DNA of 64,000 bases from Cyclina sinensis (taxonomy: Eukaryota > Mollusca > Bivalvia > Venerida > Veneridae): NCBI GenBank assembly GCA_012932295.1, contig JAAONU010000018.1, positions 5,264,206 through 5,328,205 on the forward strand, written 5' to 3'. This document shows positions 1 through 10,934 of this stretch, piece by piece (the first letter of the stretch is position 1; each line of letters begins with the position of its first letter). The position numbers were made by a program, and so were the translations under genes. Below the pieces are notes generated by a model that was not told where the DNA came from, made no database searches, and worked only from the letters and a program-made list of their open reading frames with translations.

Positions 1-40
1 CAGAATGTTAAGCTCAATGACTTGTAGGCTGTTTTCATAG

Positions 41-600
41 ACACATGTAGATCATGTTGGGTAAAAAACTAGGTCACCAGGTCAAATCCTAGGAAAACCT
101 TGTAAATACTGTACAGGATGCATTTTCCATCCAGTCATCATGAATCATTGTCAAAGTGTCTGGCTTGATGAATGCAAGGCACTGTATGTCATGTTGGATC
201 AAAAACTAAGTCACCAGGTCAGATCCTAGAAAAACCCTGTGAACACTTTAGAGGCCACATTTCCCATCCAATCATTATGAAACTTTGTCAGCATGTTTGG
301 TTTGATGACTTCTAGGCTCCTTTTTTATATGGGTCATGTTGGGCCAAAAACTAGGTCAACAGGTCAAATCACAAAAAAACACTCAAGAGGCCACTTTTTC
401 CATTCAATCTTCATGAACTTTTATCAGAATGTTTTTCTTGATGACATATAATTCTTTTTGAATATGGGTCATGTTAGGTCAAAAACTAGGTCACCAGATC
501 AAATTCTAGAAAAACGTTTTTAACATTCTAGAGGCCACATTTTCTTCCAAGTCATCATGAAACTTTGTCAGAGTGTTTCAGGTGAGTGATATATGGCCAT
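41..600. repeat. Diverged tandem array, period about 139 bp
   Basis: About four copies of a unit containing TCATGTTGGGTCAAAAACTA and AGGTCACCAGGTCAAATC start near 51, 188, 327 and 468. A related stretch lies at 12090-12605. It looks like a dispersed repeat family; no coding potential was seen. Confidence 0.75.
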
Positions 601-1054
601 TTTGGCCTTCTTGTTTATCAAGTTTTGTAAGTTGTGATGTGAAAGTCTTATAAATATAATGACAAACTTATTGTCAGAAAAGAGTTCAACCATTTTGGTC
701 TTTCTGAAAGGAGATAATGCCATGCACTGTATTAGCTCAGAATAGCTTTAGATCACATCAAATTAGTAATGGGGTTCGTAAACAAGGTAAAGGTCACTTT
801 TTGATCCAAAAACATTATAGAATACTGTGCTGGTGAATGTTTTTGTCAGCTATTTAATATGGCTATATAAGAGTGTGTCATGTTGTATAAGTATACTGTA
901 CTCCTGATACAAAATAATGATATGAAATAAAGGTAGGGGCATATGTCAGTTACATTACACATTGATATTTCTTGTTATGAGTTTCAGTTACACTGCCCTA
1001 ATATATTGACAGCATCTAGGTTTAAGTGTGGTTCAGTACCATCCGAATATAATA

Positions 1055-1240
1055 TTACTTGAGTGTTATTATATCCTGTGCTGCTTGTCTCCCTTGTGGG
1101 TTGTCTCTCCATTTGTTTTGTAAAAAAGGTTTGCATATGTTCTTTGCAAAATCAAATATTAATTTGAATTGTTGCAGTTGTTCTTCATTCACTGGTACTG
1201 ACTGACTGCAAACTCTGCTTACAGTGTTTTGAGACTCCAT
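1055..1240 (-). other. Open frame of 61 codons, unrecognised
   Basis: The minus strand reads from an ATG at 1240 through NEEQLQQFKLIFDFAKNI to a stop. Composition is protein-like but I recognise no family. It lies just upstream of the first visible RPUSD2 exon on the other strand. It could be a remnant of a repeat or chance. Confidence 0.2.
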
Positions 1241-1395
1241 TCTTAGACACTGATTTTCTTCTTACATTCAGTATTTTTCAGATTTTTTTTACCTTACGTT
1301 AAAAAAGAAGCTGTCGTACATGTAAGTATTGAATGCGCTAATCTTGTAAAATTATACCAAATATAAGGAATTGTACCATTTCTTTGTAATTTTAG

Positions 1396-1495
1396 AAACG
1401 GGCTCTACAGCACTACCAGAGGAAACACAAAGTGAAAAAGCCTTGTAGCAGTCCTGAAGAATTGTCTAATGAAACCACATACTACATAGAAAATG
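1396..1495 (+). CDS. RPUSD2: RPUSD2 exon 1 (first visible)
   Basis: Acceptor TTTTAG and donor GTAAAA. It encodes a basic stretch (KRALQHYQRKHKVKK) and ends one base into the next codon. Confidence 0.75.
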
Positions 1496-4400
1496 GTAAA
1501 AGCAAAATATAAGAAACTGTCATGCTTCCTGGGGATTTTTTTTTTTTCACAGTCATGTCTTTACTGAAGTGGCTCTTGTTCAGATTCAACTTACACAGTT
1601 TAGTTACAATGAAATGAAAAATAAGAAAAATATCTTTTAAATGTTTTTAGTTAACTGTTATTGCCAGAGGTAATGTAAATTTGCTGGTTAAAATGAAAAA
1701 ATGAAAGTTTAGTGGTAAAGGTATTTTTTGTACAAATATATCATTTGAAAGTGAAGATCAGTATGAATTTTGCAGTAGATTATCAGGGTATTAAGACAGA
1801 GTGGTTGTTTGGTTTTATAGGTCTGAGGAAAGTATACCCTTACTACTTCAACTTCAGCACATATGTGAAGGGTAGATGGCTTGGGAAAACAGTACTGGAT
1901 GTCTACAAGGCAGAATTCAAGCAAGATGGTATAGATCCTGTAAGCTAATGTATCTCATTCTTTATAAGTAATTTAGTAGTTTGCAAGATGGTTAATTGTT
2001 AAAATAGGGTGGGAGTTCACCATCAACCTTACCATTATAGAGCTTGTAGTCTCACATCTTCAGAAAATTTGTGCTTATTAAGATACTATTTGGAGACAAA
2101 ATCTCAGCAGGGATACAGGCATTGTTTAAGAATGATGCTGTATAGCATTGATAATTCTTTAACATCATTCTTTGAAAATTCATCTGCTCCCCCAGCTATA
2201 GGTGAACGAAACTTGTTTTCACCATCCTTAAGAAACAGGTACTTGGCTCATTTAAATGAGAACTCATCTGATCATTATGTTCAGCTGATATTGTACTGTC
2301 TCACGATATCCGTGGGGAAAGATACCTGTCAGTAGTTCACATAAATATGTGTGAACTTTTGAAAGTAAACAATCCTCGATGAGACTTTTTTCTGTCCTTT
2401 ATCCTTCTTCTTAAATGGTATGTCTCTTATATCTTACTGTCACTACTTACAGGTGGGGTCGGGGGCTTTACTGGATAATTTTGTCAGTCAGGCAGGTAAG
2501 CAGTCAAGTTTTGGTATGTCTGTCCTGAAACTTGTCCAGGCTATAACTTCACTATGGATCTCAGAATTTTCAAATAACTTGGCACATATATTTGCCTTGA
2601 TGAGAAAGTGGGTCACCCACAAGAATGATACTGCTATTGAAAAGGCCAAGGTCAAACTTAGAGGTCAACGGTCTAAATTGAGTGCTGCTTTGTTTGTCTG
2701 AGCTCTAGCTTCTCCCTGGATTGAGGGATACTCAAGTAACTTAGCACAAATACTTGCCATGCACATTGTGTAGCAGGCAAAAACCAGACTGCTACCTGAA
2801 AGGTCAAGGTCATATTTATATGTTAAGAGTAGAAATTGAGTGCTGTTTTGTTTGTTCAGGCTCAAAATTTACCATGGTTACTGAAAATATCAAATATAGC
2901 ACAAATATTAACCAAAAGAGACAAAGTGACAAGTACAGCTACCAAGTACCTAGCTCAAAGGTCAAGGTCACACTTAAAGAACATTCATATTCTTGTGTCT
3001 GGGCTATAAGATTGACATGCATGAATGGATTTTGAAATAAGATGGCACATATGTTAACCGCATCACTGCCAGGAAGTCACAAGATGTCATATCAGTTCTT
3101 ACAATTCAGTCTTTTTCTTTATTACCAAACTCTGAACAAACAATTGTTATGGTCTAGTGCATACTTTCCTATAATTGTATAAATACAACCTCTGACAACT
3201 GCGTCAGGGAATTGATTCTTTGGCTCAGTGGTTAGAGTGTTGGCCTTCAGTGCACTAGGTTCAGGGTTCAAATCCTACTCTGGGTTGTGTATTCTAAGAT
3301 GCATTGCATCTTTCTGTTACGGACTTTCAGTTTCGTAAGACAGTACATTGCAGATTTACAATAACAACAGCATTAATATTTCTCAACAAAAGTATAAAGG
3401 AAAGATTTCACTTGGTTGAAAATCTTCAGAGTATTTCATTCTGTTCTACTTACAATTTTGTGATCCATCATTTAGTTGTTACTTGATATTTTCTCTTTTG
3501 CCTCTGTCAAGGTAGTATTGTGGGGTTATTAATCACATTTGGAGATGTCTGTAGCTAGATTAAGTACTCTTATATGCTTAAAAGTATGTACATTATTGGG
3601 ATAAATTATGATAAATATTTAAAGGTATGTTTATTAATGGGATAAAACAGTTCAAGTTCAAGTTCAACTAATTACTGCCAACAGTCAAGTCTGACTAAAC
3701 TAGGCAGGCAAGTTCTTGCAACTTACTGCTTCCTGCGTTCAAACCAGTACTTATTCCCGAAAGTGAGGAATGTGGAATGTCACTGGAGACTCTCACCCCT
3801 GGTGGGATTCGAACCAACAACCTCCAGATCAGGAGTTTGGCGCTCTAACCTCTCGACCACTGCTCCTCCTCAAAATATGATAAACATTTTGTATTTTTAA
3901 AGGTTTGCTCGGTTATGAGATAAAATATGATATAAATTTAAAGTATGTTTATTAATAGGATGAAATATTATATACATGTATAATTATATTTAAAAATATG
4001 TTTATTAATGGGATAAAATATGATACATATGTTTTCTGTTAGACCATTCAACACTAAATATTATTAAAGAGGTTCAAATTAAAAAAAACATTGTTGTGTT
4101 TTAAGAAGAAGAAAATGTTTATGTGCTGTTAAAGGAAGATGATGTAAACACATGGTTAAAGTGATTTCAGACAATCAGTGTAAGATTTTCTCGACACGTC
4201 CTAAGTATGGCTCGTATGTAATTACCTTAATCTTTTATTACTTGTGTTATAACTAGTGTATATTTTTTCAGGCAGATGAGATAGAGAATGGCAATATAAC
4301 AGTGAATGGAAAGAAAGTACCACATGACTTTGTTCTTGGAGATAATATGATGCTGGAACATAAATGTCACAGGTGAGTCCTATGTATTGAATGATGTTTT

Positions 4401-7400
4401 GTCTGAATACAATGTACTTGGATGTTACAGACACCTTCTACCAGCTGACCAGTTCTTGTAAACTGCTTCCTTAAGTTTTGAGAACTGGTTGAAGAAAGAG
4501 GTGGACAGATTCAGCTGAAAGGTTTCAGCCCCCATGTTACCTGGTTCAGCAGACCAATGCTCTTTCTCTTCACCAAGTTATTCTGTTCCTTCATGCAGGT
4601 ATAGTTCAGACTTGTCAGGTAATACATACCAGATACAGATTAAAAAAAAAAATGCTACTAGCAAGAAAAGAAAGGTAAAATGCATGTTTTTACTGACTTG
4701 ATAATGCCAGTTTGTTGAAATGATAAATTTGTATACATTGCACTAAGATAGAGGGTAGTTGCACGACACTAGCCAATGTTTCAGTTGACACAGTCAAATT
4801 GTTGTTAAAGCCCTCATTCTGGAGTGATCAAGACCATTTGACATATGCTTTGTGTGTCTGTTCTAGGCATGAGATGCCAGTGTTGAATGAACAAATTGAG
4901 ATTATACAGGATACAGATGAGTTACTGGTAGTCAATAAACCTGCCTCCATACCTGTACATCCATGCGGTAGATACAGATATAACTCAATTACAATGCTTC
5001 TGAAACATGAACTTGGATACAACAACCTCAGAGGTATGTCAACAACATTGTCTTATAACAGCCTTGACCTGCAAGCTGACTGGTTCTTTTGTTGTAAAAC
5101 TTACTGTCATATTGCATGGTGGATAGGTACCTAAGAAACTAAAGAAAAGCTTCACATAAGTAGATATTTGATTCCAAAAAGCAAGATTGTGAAAAATATC
5201 AAAATATGTTCAAGGACAGTGTCTTGATAAGAGTCAAGTAATTGTTCATTCTCACTGATGAAATCTTGTCTTCAAAAAATGAAAATCTATAAACTTGTGC
5301 ATGTAGTATGTTCTTATGCACGCTCATTAAAAAAAATTACATTACCTCAGTTTACAAGTTAGGATCAGATTTTCTTACTTTTTTTTATTGAAAAAAGTAA
5401 GACTGAAGTATGTCTTACTTTATAGAGGTTATGCAAAACAATGTTCTTTCTGCCAACAGTTTTATATAGACTGGATCGCCTGACCTCTGGCGTGTTGATA
5501 ATGCCAAAGACAACAACGGTGTCGAGAAAGTTAGAGAAGCAGTTAGGAAAGAAAGAACTGTACAAGGAATATGTTTGTAGAGTGGAAGGCAGATTTCCAG
5601 AGTAAGTTTGGACTTTAACTGACATTTTGCTGTTAATCATATACAAAACACAACATTTAGTTTGGCTGAGAAAATTAAATCAAAGTTAAGACAGTTAAAG
5701 AATATACTTTTAAGCGGAACTATGGTGCTGAAGTATCAGAGAAGTTTTTCAGGCTTTTTGTTCTAAATTGACAACTTTTATGAACAAAATCATTTTTAAG
5801 GTATTAACTTCCTGTAAAAGATGTTGAGTTTGGTGTTACAGTCTGTATATATGTTATATTGTTTTGTTTTTGTTTACAGTGGAGAAGTTGTGTGTAATGA
5901 ACCACTAGGCTGTATGTCATATAAACTGTCCCTGTACAGGGTTGATCCAGAAGGAAAACCCAGCTCTACCACTTTCACCAGGCTTAGCTATAATGGAAAA
6001 ACCAGTGTTGTTAAATGTTAGTATTTCCTCTGGTAGACTTATTCCAGTTTAAAGTCTCTAACATTTCTCAAGCACTGAATTTAAAGCATCTATTTAAAAA
6101 TAGTCTTCATAGAACTGAAATCCACTATTTACTAGTGTTTGGAGAGATGTTGTACCATTCATTTATTACATAATATTATGTAGATTTATTGTGTTGTTAT
6201 ACATCTTAAGGAAACTTCCTTCCTTTAATTATCAATTTTTTTTTTGTTCTAGAGAAAATGAGCGAGCAAATGACATATACAGTACATCACTGGTAAATTT
6301 TAGAGTATGTCCTCTTCTCTGTATTTAAGTGATTTTTTTCTGATATATAACTGGATGTTATAATTATAATTTTAGGTATACCACATACTGGCAGAACACA
6401 TCAGATCCGAGTTCATCTTCAGTTTCTTGGTAAAACATTGTCTTTTCTAGTAAAATTATGTAAATGAAATTCTTAAACAAGAGTAAAAAGAAATTCCAGA
6501 AACCAAAGAAATTATTTCTTTTTGTTTTGCATCAGAATGTCTCCTTCTGGGATAAGTTTGAAATGCAGAAAACATAACACAGGAGTAAATAAAGTTACTG
6601 TTCTTATTCAAGGAAATGCCAGTCATTTTAAGTACATGTAATGTATTTCTGCCAAGGTTTAATAACAAAGGCAATTATTCATTGATCTTCTTTTATGTTA
6701 CTTCCTGAATAGCCGTCATGTGATCAATTTCAGTTTCTCTGTTATATGTTCTTTTCAGTATTTTGATAAAGGAAAGTTTTATTTTGTCTTTATAGTCTAG
6801 ACAATCTTTGAGTTGTCATTGAATGCAATATTGAACTTGCTGAAACCCTAGTGCCACACCAGACATATTTTTCTTTTCTCAGGCTATCCTATTTGCAATG
6901 ATCCACTTTACAACAGTACAGCATTTGGACCAAATAAGGGAAAAGGTGGTGTAATAGAAAGGCCACAAGCAGAGGTACAGTTTATATACTTCTTTGAACC
7001 ATGCTGCTTGGGTTAATTTACTTAAAGCTTAGTTATTTAACATCAGTATGGAAAATTTTTGCTAATTGTTGTAATAAAACCTGATGACAGCTTACTGGGT
7101 TCAAAACAGTATTCACACCAAAAGTCTGGAATGTGGAAGAATGTAGCAGAATTTGTTGGATTAAGATTGAACCTGTCACCTCTGGATCTGACATTTAGTT
7201 CTCTACCTGTAGACCACTGCTCCTCCAGTTTAGATTTAACATAACCAAAGGGCTGTATTTATCTTTGCTTTGTCACTTACACATCATTAGCAGAAATGCA
7301 TGGTTTTCCAGACATAGTTTTATGGTGATCTTGAAAAAAAATACTTAACTAAAATTTCAGTGGCTTAAGTCAGATGATCATTAATCAATATTCTAACCAG

Positions 7401-8875
7401 TTGCCATTGACTGTAAATTTTTCCTTCCCATATTTGAGTAGTTTACTGAAGCAGCAGAGGTCTAAAGAGTCTTCAGCATTCTTTATATAATATGTTGCAA
7501 AGCAGTAAATTTAATATAATTGGAAAACATTGACTTTTGTCTGAGGTTTTTTCTCTCTTTGATAATATGAATTTAATTAACTATGACTAATGCATGTTTA
7601 CCTGTTTTTTTTTCACTAGATAAGAAAACAGGATTGTTACTCTAACGGATAATAATTTCCATTCTTGACTTTCAGTTAGAAGCTGAAATTATGAAGACCA
7701 GCAATATAGGAAGATGGAAACTTGGTGATAATCCAAAATACTACAAGACGTTTGGGAATAAGAAAAGTAATGGTAATAGCATGGCTACAGATGCAGTTTC
7801 AGGGATTGAACAAGCAACTAGTATTGAAAAATGTGATGATCAGCCACAGTTAAAAACTGATTCCTGTGGCCTAGATGAAATTACGGAACATCAAAATAAA
7901 GAAGTTAAACATAGTGAAAATACAACAGAAAAAGTACATGGTTTGGAAGTTTTAGAAGATATAAATGATGATAGTGAAGGTGAAAATAAAGGTCATGGTC
8001 ACACAGAAACTGATTGTCCAAACCTAGGAGCAGTTAATACAGGTGAATCTAGTGAGCTTGAAGAGAAAAGAAAGGATATAGAAAATGTGACTGAAGAACC
8101 TGCCCAACCGTGTAAAAGAGTAAAAGTAGAGAACAATACGGAATTGAGTGTGGACATCTCGGAATCTTGTGTAGACGGTGTGCAAGAAAAATGTGATACC
8201 AGTAGAACTGAACAGATTGAAGATTATTCAGAAACTAGTCAGGTATCTGCTTCAGATAACACAATTGATTTAGGTTCTGAAAGTGAGGGTATTGTTGGAA
8301 ATAAAGATTCGTGTAAAGATATTTCAGGAAAACAAGTTTTGGCACAGAATGTTACTGATCTTGAGGTAGTTGACAGTAAAATAATTGTGGATGAATTTTG
8401 TCAGGACTGCAAATATATATTTGAAGATCCAAAGCCAGAAGAACTTATTCTTTATCTACATGCTGTTAAGTACAAGGTATGTTAACTTTTTGTTCGATAG
8501 GCTATAATAAAGTGGTAGAATCTAAGTCTACAAATCTCCAGAATAAGTTTTTACTTCCTCTAAACAACTGGTCAGAATTCCAGGAAACGGCCATCTTGAA
8601 ATAAGATTGAGGAACATAAATCCAGCATGGCTGATTTGTTGAAATAGTTATGATATAATTTGTTATAATAGTTATAATACTTGTAACAATAGCAATGATG
8701 ATAATGATGATGATGATGATTACTATCTTATACATGTATATATTTCTTTGCATATAGATTGTACTTAAACTTTATGATGGATTATTTATTACAGGGTGGT
8801 GACTGGGAGTATAGTACAGATCTACCATACTGGGCCCAGGAAGACTTTGATGGAGAAAAACATTTAGGAACATGA
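1396..8875 (+). CDS. RPUSD2: RPUSD2-type RNA pseudouridine synthase, ten exons, 5' end not found
   Basis: Converts uridine to pseudouridine in RNA (RluA family; family knowledge). The exons 1396-1495, 1821-1939, 4272-4372, 4867-5033, 5460-5601, 5880-6016, 6376-6429, 6883-6974, 7676-8476 and 8795-8875 join without a phase conflict into 597 codons plus stop. An S4-like RNA-binding segment (VNGKKVPHDFVLGDNMM) is followed by the catalytic motif RLDRLTSG, with Asp at visible residue 168, and by HTGRTHQIRVHLQFLG at residues 259-274. An acidic stretch (about residues 330-540) comes before a C-terminal segment (EFCQDCKYIFEDPKPEEL, then LPYWAQEDF) that I recall as typical of RPUSD2. The first visible exon begins in phase 0 without a credible ATG, so a short N-terminal part lies upstream or in an unseen exon. 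Human RPUSD2 is about 545 aa. Family assignment is firm; the exact orthologue is inferred. Confidence 0.9.
1821..1939 (+). CDS. RPUSD2: RPUSD2 exon 2
   Basis: Acceptor TTTATAG and donor GTAAGC. It encodes YPYYFNFSTYVKGRWLGKT, which leads into the S4-like domain. It starts with two bases completing a Gly codon and ends in phase 0 after Asp-Pro. Confidence 0.88.
2490..3035. repeat. Dispersed repeat with AAGGTCAAGGTCA units in RPUSD2 intron
   Basis: Three diverged units carry GTCAAGGTCA, a segment like AAATTGAGTGCTGNTTTGTTTG, and GGCACATATNTTNNCC. Unit length is about 160 bp. The whole stretch lies in the intron between RPUSD2 exons 2 and 3. Confidence 0.6.
3205..3295 (+). mobile_element. tRNA-like SINE fragment
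   Basis: A pol III type A box (TGGCTCAGTGGTTAGAG) and B box (GGTTCAAATCC) lie about 40 bases apart. The acceptor stem is not intact, so this is read as a SINE head rather than a tRNA gene. Confidence 0.5.
3650..3872 (-). mobile_element. tRNA-derived SINE, reverse orientation
   Basis: Reading the minus strand from 3870, GGAGGAGCAGTGGTCGAGAG and then GTTGGTTCGAATCCCACC form A and B boxes, followed by a SINE body to about 3650. Diverged copies lie at 7068-7232 and 47756-47914, which supports a repeat family. Confidence 0.65.
4272..4372 (+). CDS. RPUSD2: RPUSD2 exon 3, S4-like segment
   Basis: Acceptor TTTTTTCAG and donor GTGAGT. It encodes ENGNITVNGKKVPHDFVLGD, an S4-type RNA-binding turn. It ends in phase 2. 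Confidence 0.9.
4867..5033 (+). CDS. RPUSD2: RPUSD2 exon 4, start of synthase domain
   Basis: Acceptor TTCTAG and donor GTATGT. It encodes DELLVVNKPASIPVHPCGRY, the conserved N-terminal motif of RluA-type synthases. It ends in phase 1. Confidence 0.93.
5460..5601 (+). CDS. RPUSD2: RPUSD2 exon 5, catalytic RLDRLTSG
   Basis: Acceptor CCAACAG and donor GTAAGT. It contains the catalytic aspartate motif RLDRLTSG and then KKELYKEYVCRVEGRFP. It ends in phase 2. Confidence 0.95.
5880..6016 (+). CDS. RPUSD2: RPUSD2 exon 6
   Basis: Acceptor TTTACAG and donor GTTAGT. It encodes DGEVVCNEPLGCMSYKLSLY and then TTFTRLSYNGKTSVVK. The phase 1 end is completed by the next exon to a Cys codon. Confidence 0.9.
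6376..6429 (+). CDS. RPUSD2: RPUSD2 exon 7, HTGRTHQIR motif
   Basis: A 54-base exon between ATTTTAG and GTAAAA. It encodes IPHTGRTHQIRVHLQFL, a hallmark of the pseudouridine synthase fold. Confidence 0.93.
6883..6974 (+). CDS. RPUSD2: RPUSD2 exon 8
   Basis: Acceptor TTTCTCAG and donor GTACAG. It encodes GYPICNDPLYNSTAFGPNKG and continues the synthase core. It ends in phase 0. Confidence 0.9.
7068..7232 (-). mobile_element. Degenerate copy of the SINE at 3650-3872
   Basis: It shares the order GGTTCAAA..CAGTATTCAC, TGGAATGTGGAA and TAGACCACTGCTCCTCC with the copy at 3650-3872, but the boxes are decayed. It lies in the intron before RPUSD2 exon 9. Confidence 0.5.
7676..8476 (+). CDS. RPUSD2: RPUSD2 exon 9, long acidic insert
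   Basis: An open 801-base exon between TTTCAG and GTATGT. Most of its 267 codons encode a low-complexity, Glu/Asp/Ser/Asn-rich chain with a short basic patch (PCKRVKVEN) that could be a nuclear localisation signal. It closes with the conserved DEFCQDCKYIFEDPKPEE and LYLHAVKYK. Confidence 0.9.
8682..8732. repeat. GAT-type microsatellite
   Basis: Imperfect ATG/GATGAT run within the last RPUSD2 intron. Confidence 0.6.
8795..8875 (+). CDS. RPUSD2: RPUSD2 last exon and stop
   Basis: Acceptor TATTACAG. It encodes GGDWEYSTDLPYWAQEDF and eight more residues, then TGA at 8873-8875. A candidate polyadenylation signal ATTAAA lies at 8931. Confidence 0.9.
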   Translation, partial: GGDWEYSTDLPYWAQEDFDGEKHLGT

Positions 8876-8930
8876 TGATTTGATTTGATTTGTTATGTAT
8901 ATATATATACATGTATATATTTGGTTAGAT

Positions 8931-8936
8931 ATTAAA
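8931..8936 (+). other. Candidate polyadenylation signal of RPUSD2
   Basis: ATTAAA, 56 bases after the stop codon. It is a common variant signal, and no downstream element was verified. Confidence 0.4.
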
Positions 8937-9545
8937 AAGATAAGATATTATATTGTCCTCTGTCATCAAAATTGAAGAGAAATACTATAGATGTTCTGTT
9001 TCCAGTGTATTTTCATGGATATCAGTGAATGCCAGCTGTGACTGTTAAACGACTACAGACAAATTTGTTATTAAATTTTCTTCAGACCTTTTTTTAGTGT
9101 TCTCTTCCTCTTACATGTCTTTTGGTGAATAGGATTTGTAATAGAACACTACAGGCACCCAGGCAATGTTGTAATAACTTGTCAGCTGAAATTCACTTAC
9201 AAAATCTCCATCAAACATGGTAAATAATTGAAGTCATCTAGGGGCATGGCTTCTGTAACAAGGTAATGAATAAATGACGCACACTGGAGTTGTTTCCCCT
9301 TTAAAGTTTATTTAATTAAAATCTACATTTCACTATAACCACGTTTATTTGTAACGTCAAAAGTTTTCAAGAAATTCTAAGCAATCAAGTCATGGAAGTG
9401 CTATTTTCATTGCAAAAGATGTAGACAGGGTAGCTTTATGTAAACCCATCGCAATATCCTTTCCATTCATTTGCATTTGTGCAAGTTTTCCCATCCGTAT
9501 TGACAAATACTATTATCTCGCCAAGCAGTGGTAACAATGAATTAT

Positions 9546-10343
9546 GGTCGTTTCGTCAAACCGTCGTTTCGTCAAACTTATTTTATATAGCAAGCAAAAA
9601 GTCGTTTCGTCAAATTAATAATATATAGTATTTCACACCTATTGAAATCAAATTATAATTGATTAACTGAAGTGTGTTTGTGATTCATTTAAACGAATGT
9701 GCAATCAACCTAATTAGCGGGATAATAATATAATTTGTATAATTACCGGTAATACAAACAATTAATCACTCTCGACATCACTCTTAATCATTCCTGATGA
9801 TCATCGCCACGAGGGTATGAGATGAGAGAAGCCAGTTTCTCCTTTATATGCGAGCGCCAACCAGGAGAAGAGCTGGTAACAATTTTAACTTTTTTGGGAT
9901 GACGCGGCTGGGGTTCGAACCCACGATCTCCCACACCCGGGGCGGACGCTCTACCACTGAGCCACCGGTCGTGATTGTTAAAGAGTTCTACAAGAAAATT
10001 TCTCAAAATCGACCACAAAGTAAACCATAGACTTCCATTTCTGCTACAGATTCCTTTGACCATTCTGTAGAAAAGCCTGGAAATATCAAACATAAAAATT
10101 CATTTAATTTGTCTTTAGCAAAATATATTCCACATAGGCCTTTTCAGTTCCATGACAAACACAAAACACTAAAATTATGTACAAAGGCTATAATTAAGCA
10201 TTTTTCACATTCAACACCTTTATTAATGGAACAATAGTTGTTTATTCACACTTCGGTAAAATCGGTACTTATCTACTCTAAAAATTAAGTTTGACGAACA
10301 AACAACCCGTTTTGTATTGAAAAATAAGTTTGACGAAACGACC
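9546..10343. mobile_element. TIR element with 16-bp perfect inverted ends
   Basis: GGTCGTTTCGTCAAAC at 9546-9561 is matched exactly in reverse complement at 10328-10343. The left end carries extra direct copies of CGTTTCGTCAAA at 9564 and 9602. No transposase frame is seen. A tRNA-derived SINE sits inside at about 9795-9985. The element type is not assigned. Confidence 0.6.
9795..9985 (-). mobile_element. tRNA-derived SINE inside the TIR element
   Basis: The minus strand reads ACCGGTGGCTCAGTGGTAGA (A box) and, further on, GTGGGTTCGAACCCCAGCC (B box). The T-arm is well formed, but the flanking body and the unpaired acceptor stem favour a SINE over a functional tRNA gene. Confidence 0.6.
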
Positions 10344-10360
10344 GTAACACCCGTAACAAT

Positions 10361-10521
10361 AAGGCTTATCAAGACTGATCAAAAGGGGAATTAATATTTC
10401 AAACGTGTGATGGTAAAGGGACCATACTGGGATTTAATTTCCACTATTAGCAGTTTATGGTCCCTTTACCATCCCACGTTTGAAATATTAATTCCCCTTT
10501 TGATCAGTTTTGATAAGCCTT
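10361..10521. repeat. Near-perfect palindrome, 66-bp arms
   Basis: Arms 10361-10426 and 10456-10521 are reverse complements with two mismatches, around a 29-base loop. Each arm contains ATTAATATTTCAAACGTG. The element could form a long hairpin or represent a foldback MITE. Confidence 0.9.
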
Positions 10522-10820
10522 TGTGCTGTCTTGTCTTGGAATATAATGGTGGTAGCTTTTGTTCTGATAGTCTTTATTTCCCCCGCTTGAACGAAGTATT
10601 TCTGCTTATATAACCAGTAAAGATCTTGATCTTGCACTTCTGAACAACTTGATTATAAACTGTGCTGTTTGTTTTATTGTCAGTAATGGTTCTAAAAACC
10701 CCCTCCCTCCACACACACACACACTTAAAATACATGTAACTGTCCAGAAGAAAGACTGGGAGAGTTAAAGAAGTTTCGCTGAATATGGTTAAAACAAACG
10801 GGGTTTCATATTTTGTAAAC

Positions 10821-10826
10821 CTTTAT
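10821..10826 (-). other. Candidate polyadenylation signal of C-type lectin gene 1
   Basis: AATAAA on the minus strand, about 80 bases beyond the proposed stop codon at 10907. Confidence 0.5.
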
Positions 10827-10906
10827 TGAATTTCATTACTCATTAGAACTAAGTGTTTCACAAATCTGCGTAACTGTCTTCTGTAACATAATCTGAGGAC
10901 CTTCAC

Positions 10907-10934
10907 TCACCCAACGATTCCCACGTTTTCTGGT
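10907..10934 (-). CDS. C-type lectin 1 last exon (tentative)
   Basis: After TCTCTACAG, the phase 2 join gives SPENVGIVG and TGA. If the alternative donor were used, this exon would encode a 32-residue tail instead. Confidence 0.45.

Noticed and set aside
4828..5025. Minus-strand open frame opposite RPUSD2 exon 4
   Set aside because: It is a shadow of the real exon, which has the conserved synthase motif.
9898..9975. A functional tRNA gene on the minus strand
   Set aside because: A and B boxes are good but the acceptor stem does not pair cleanly and the sequence lies within a SINE-like body inside a TIR element.
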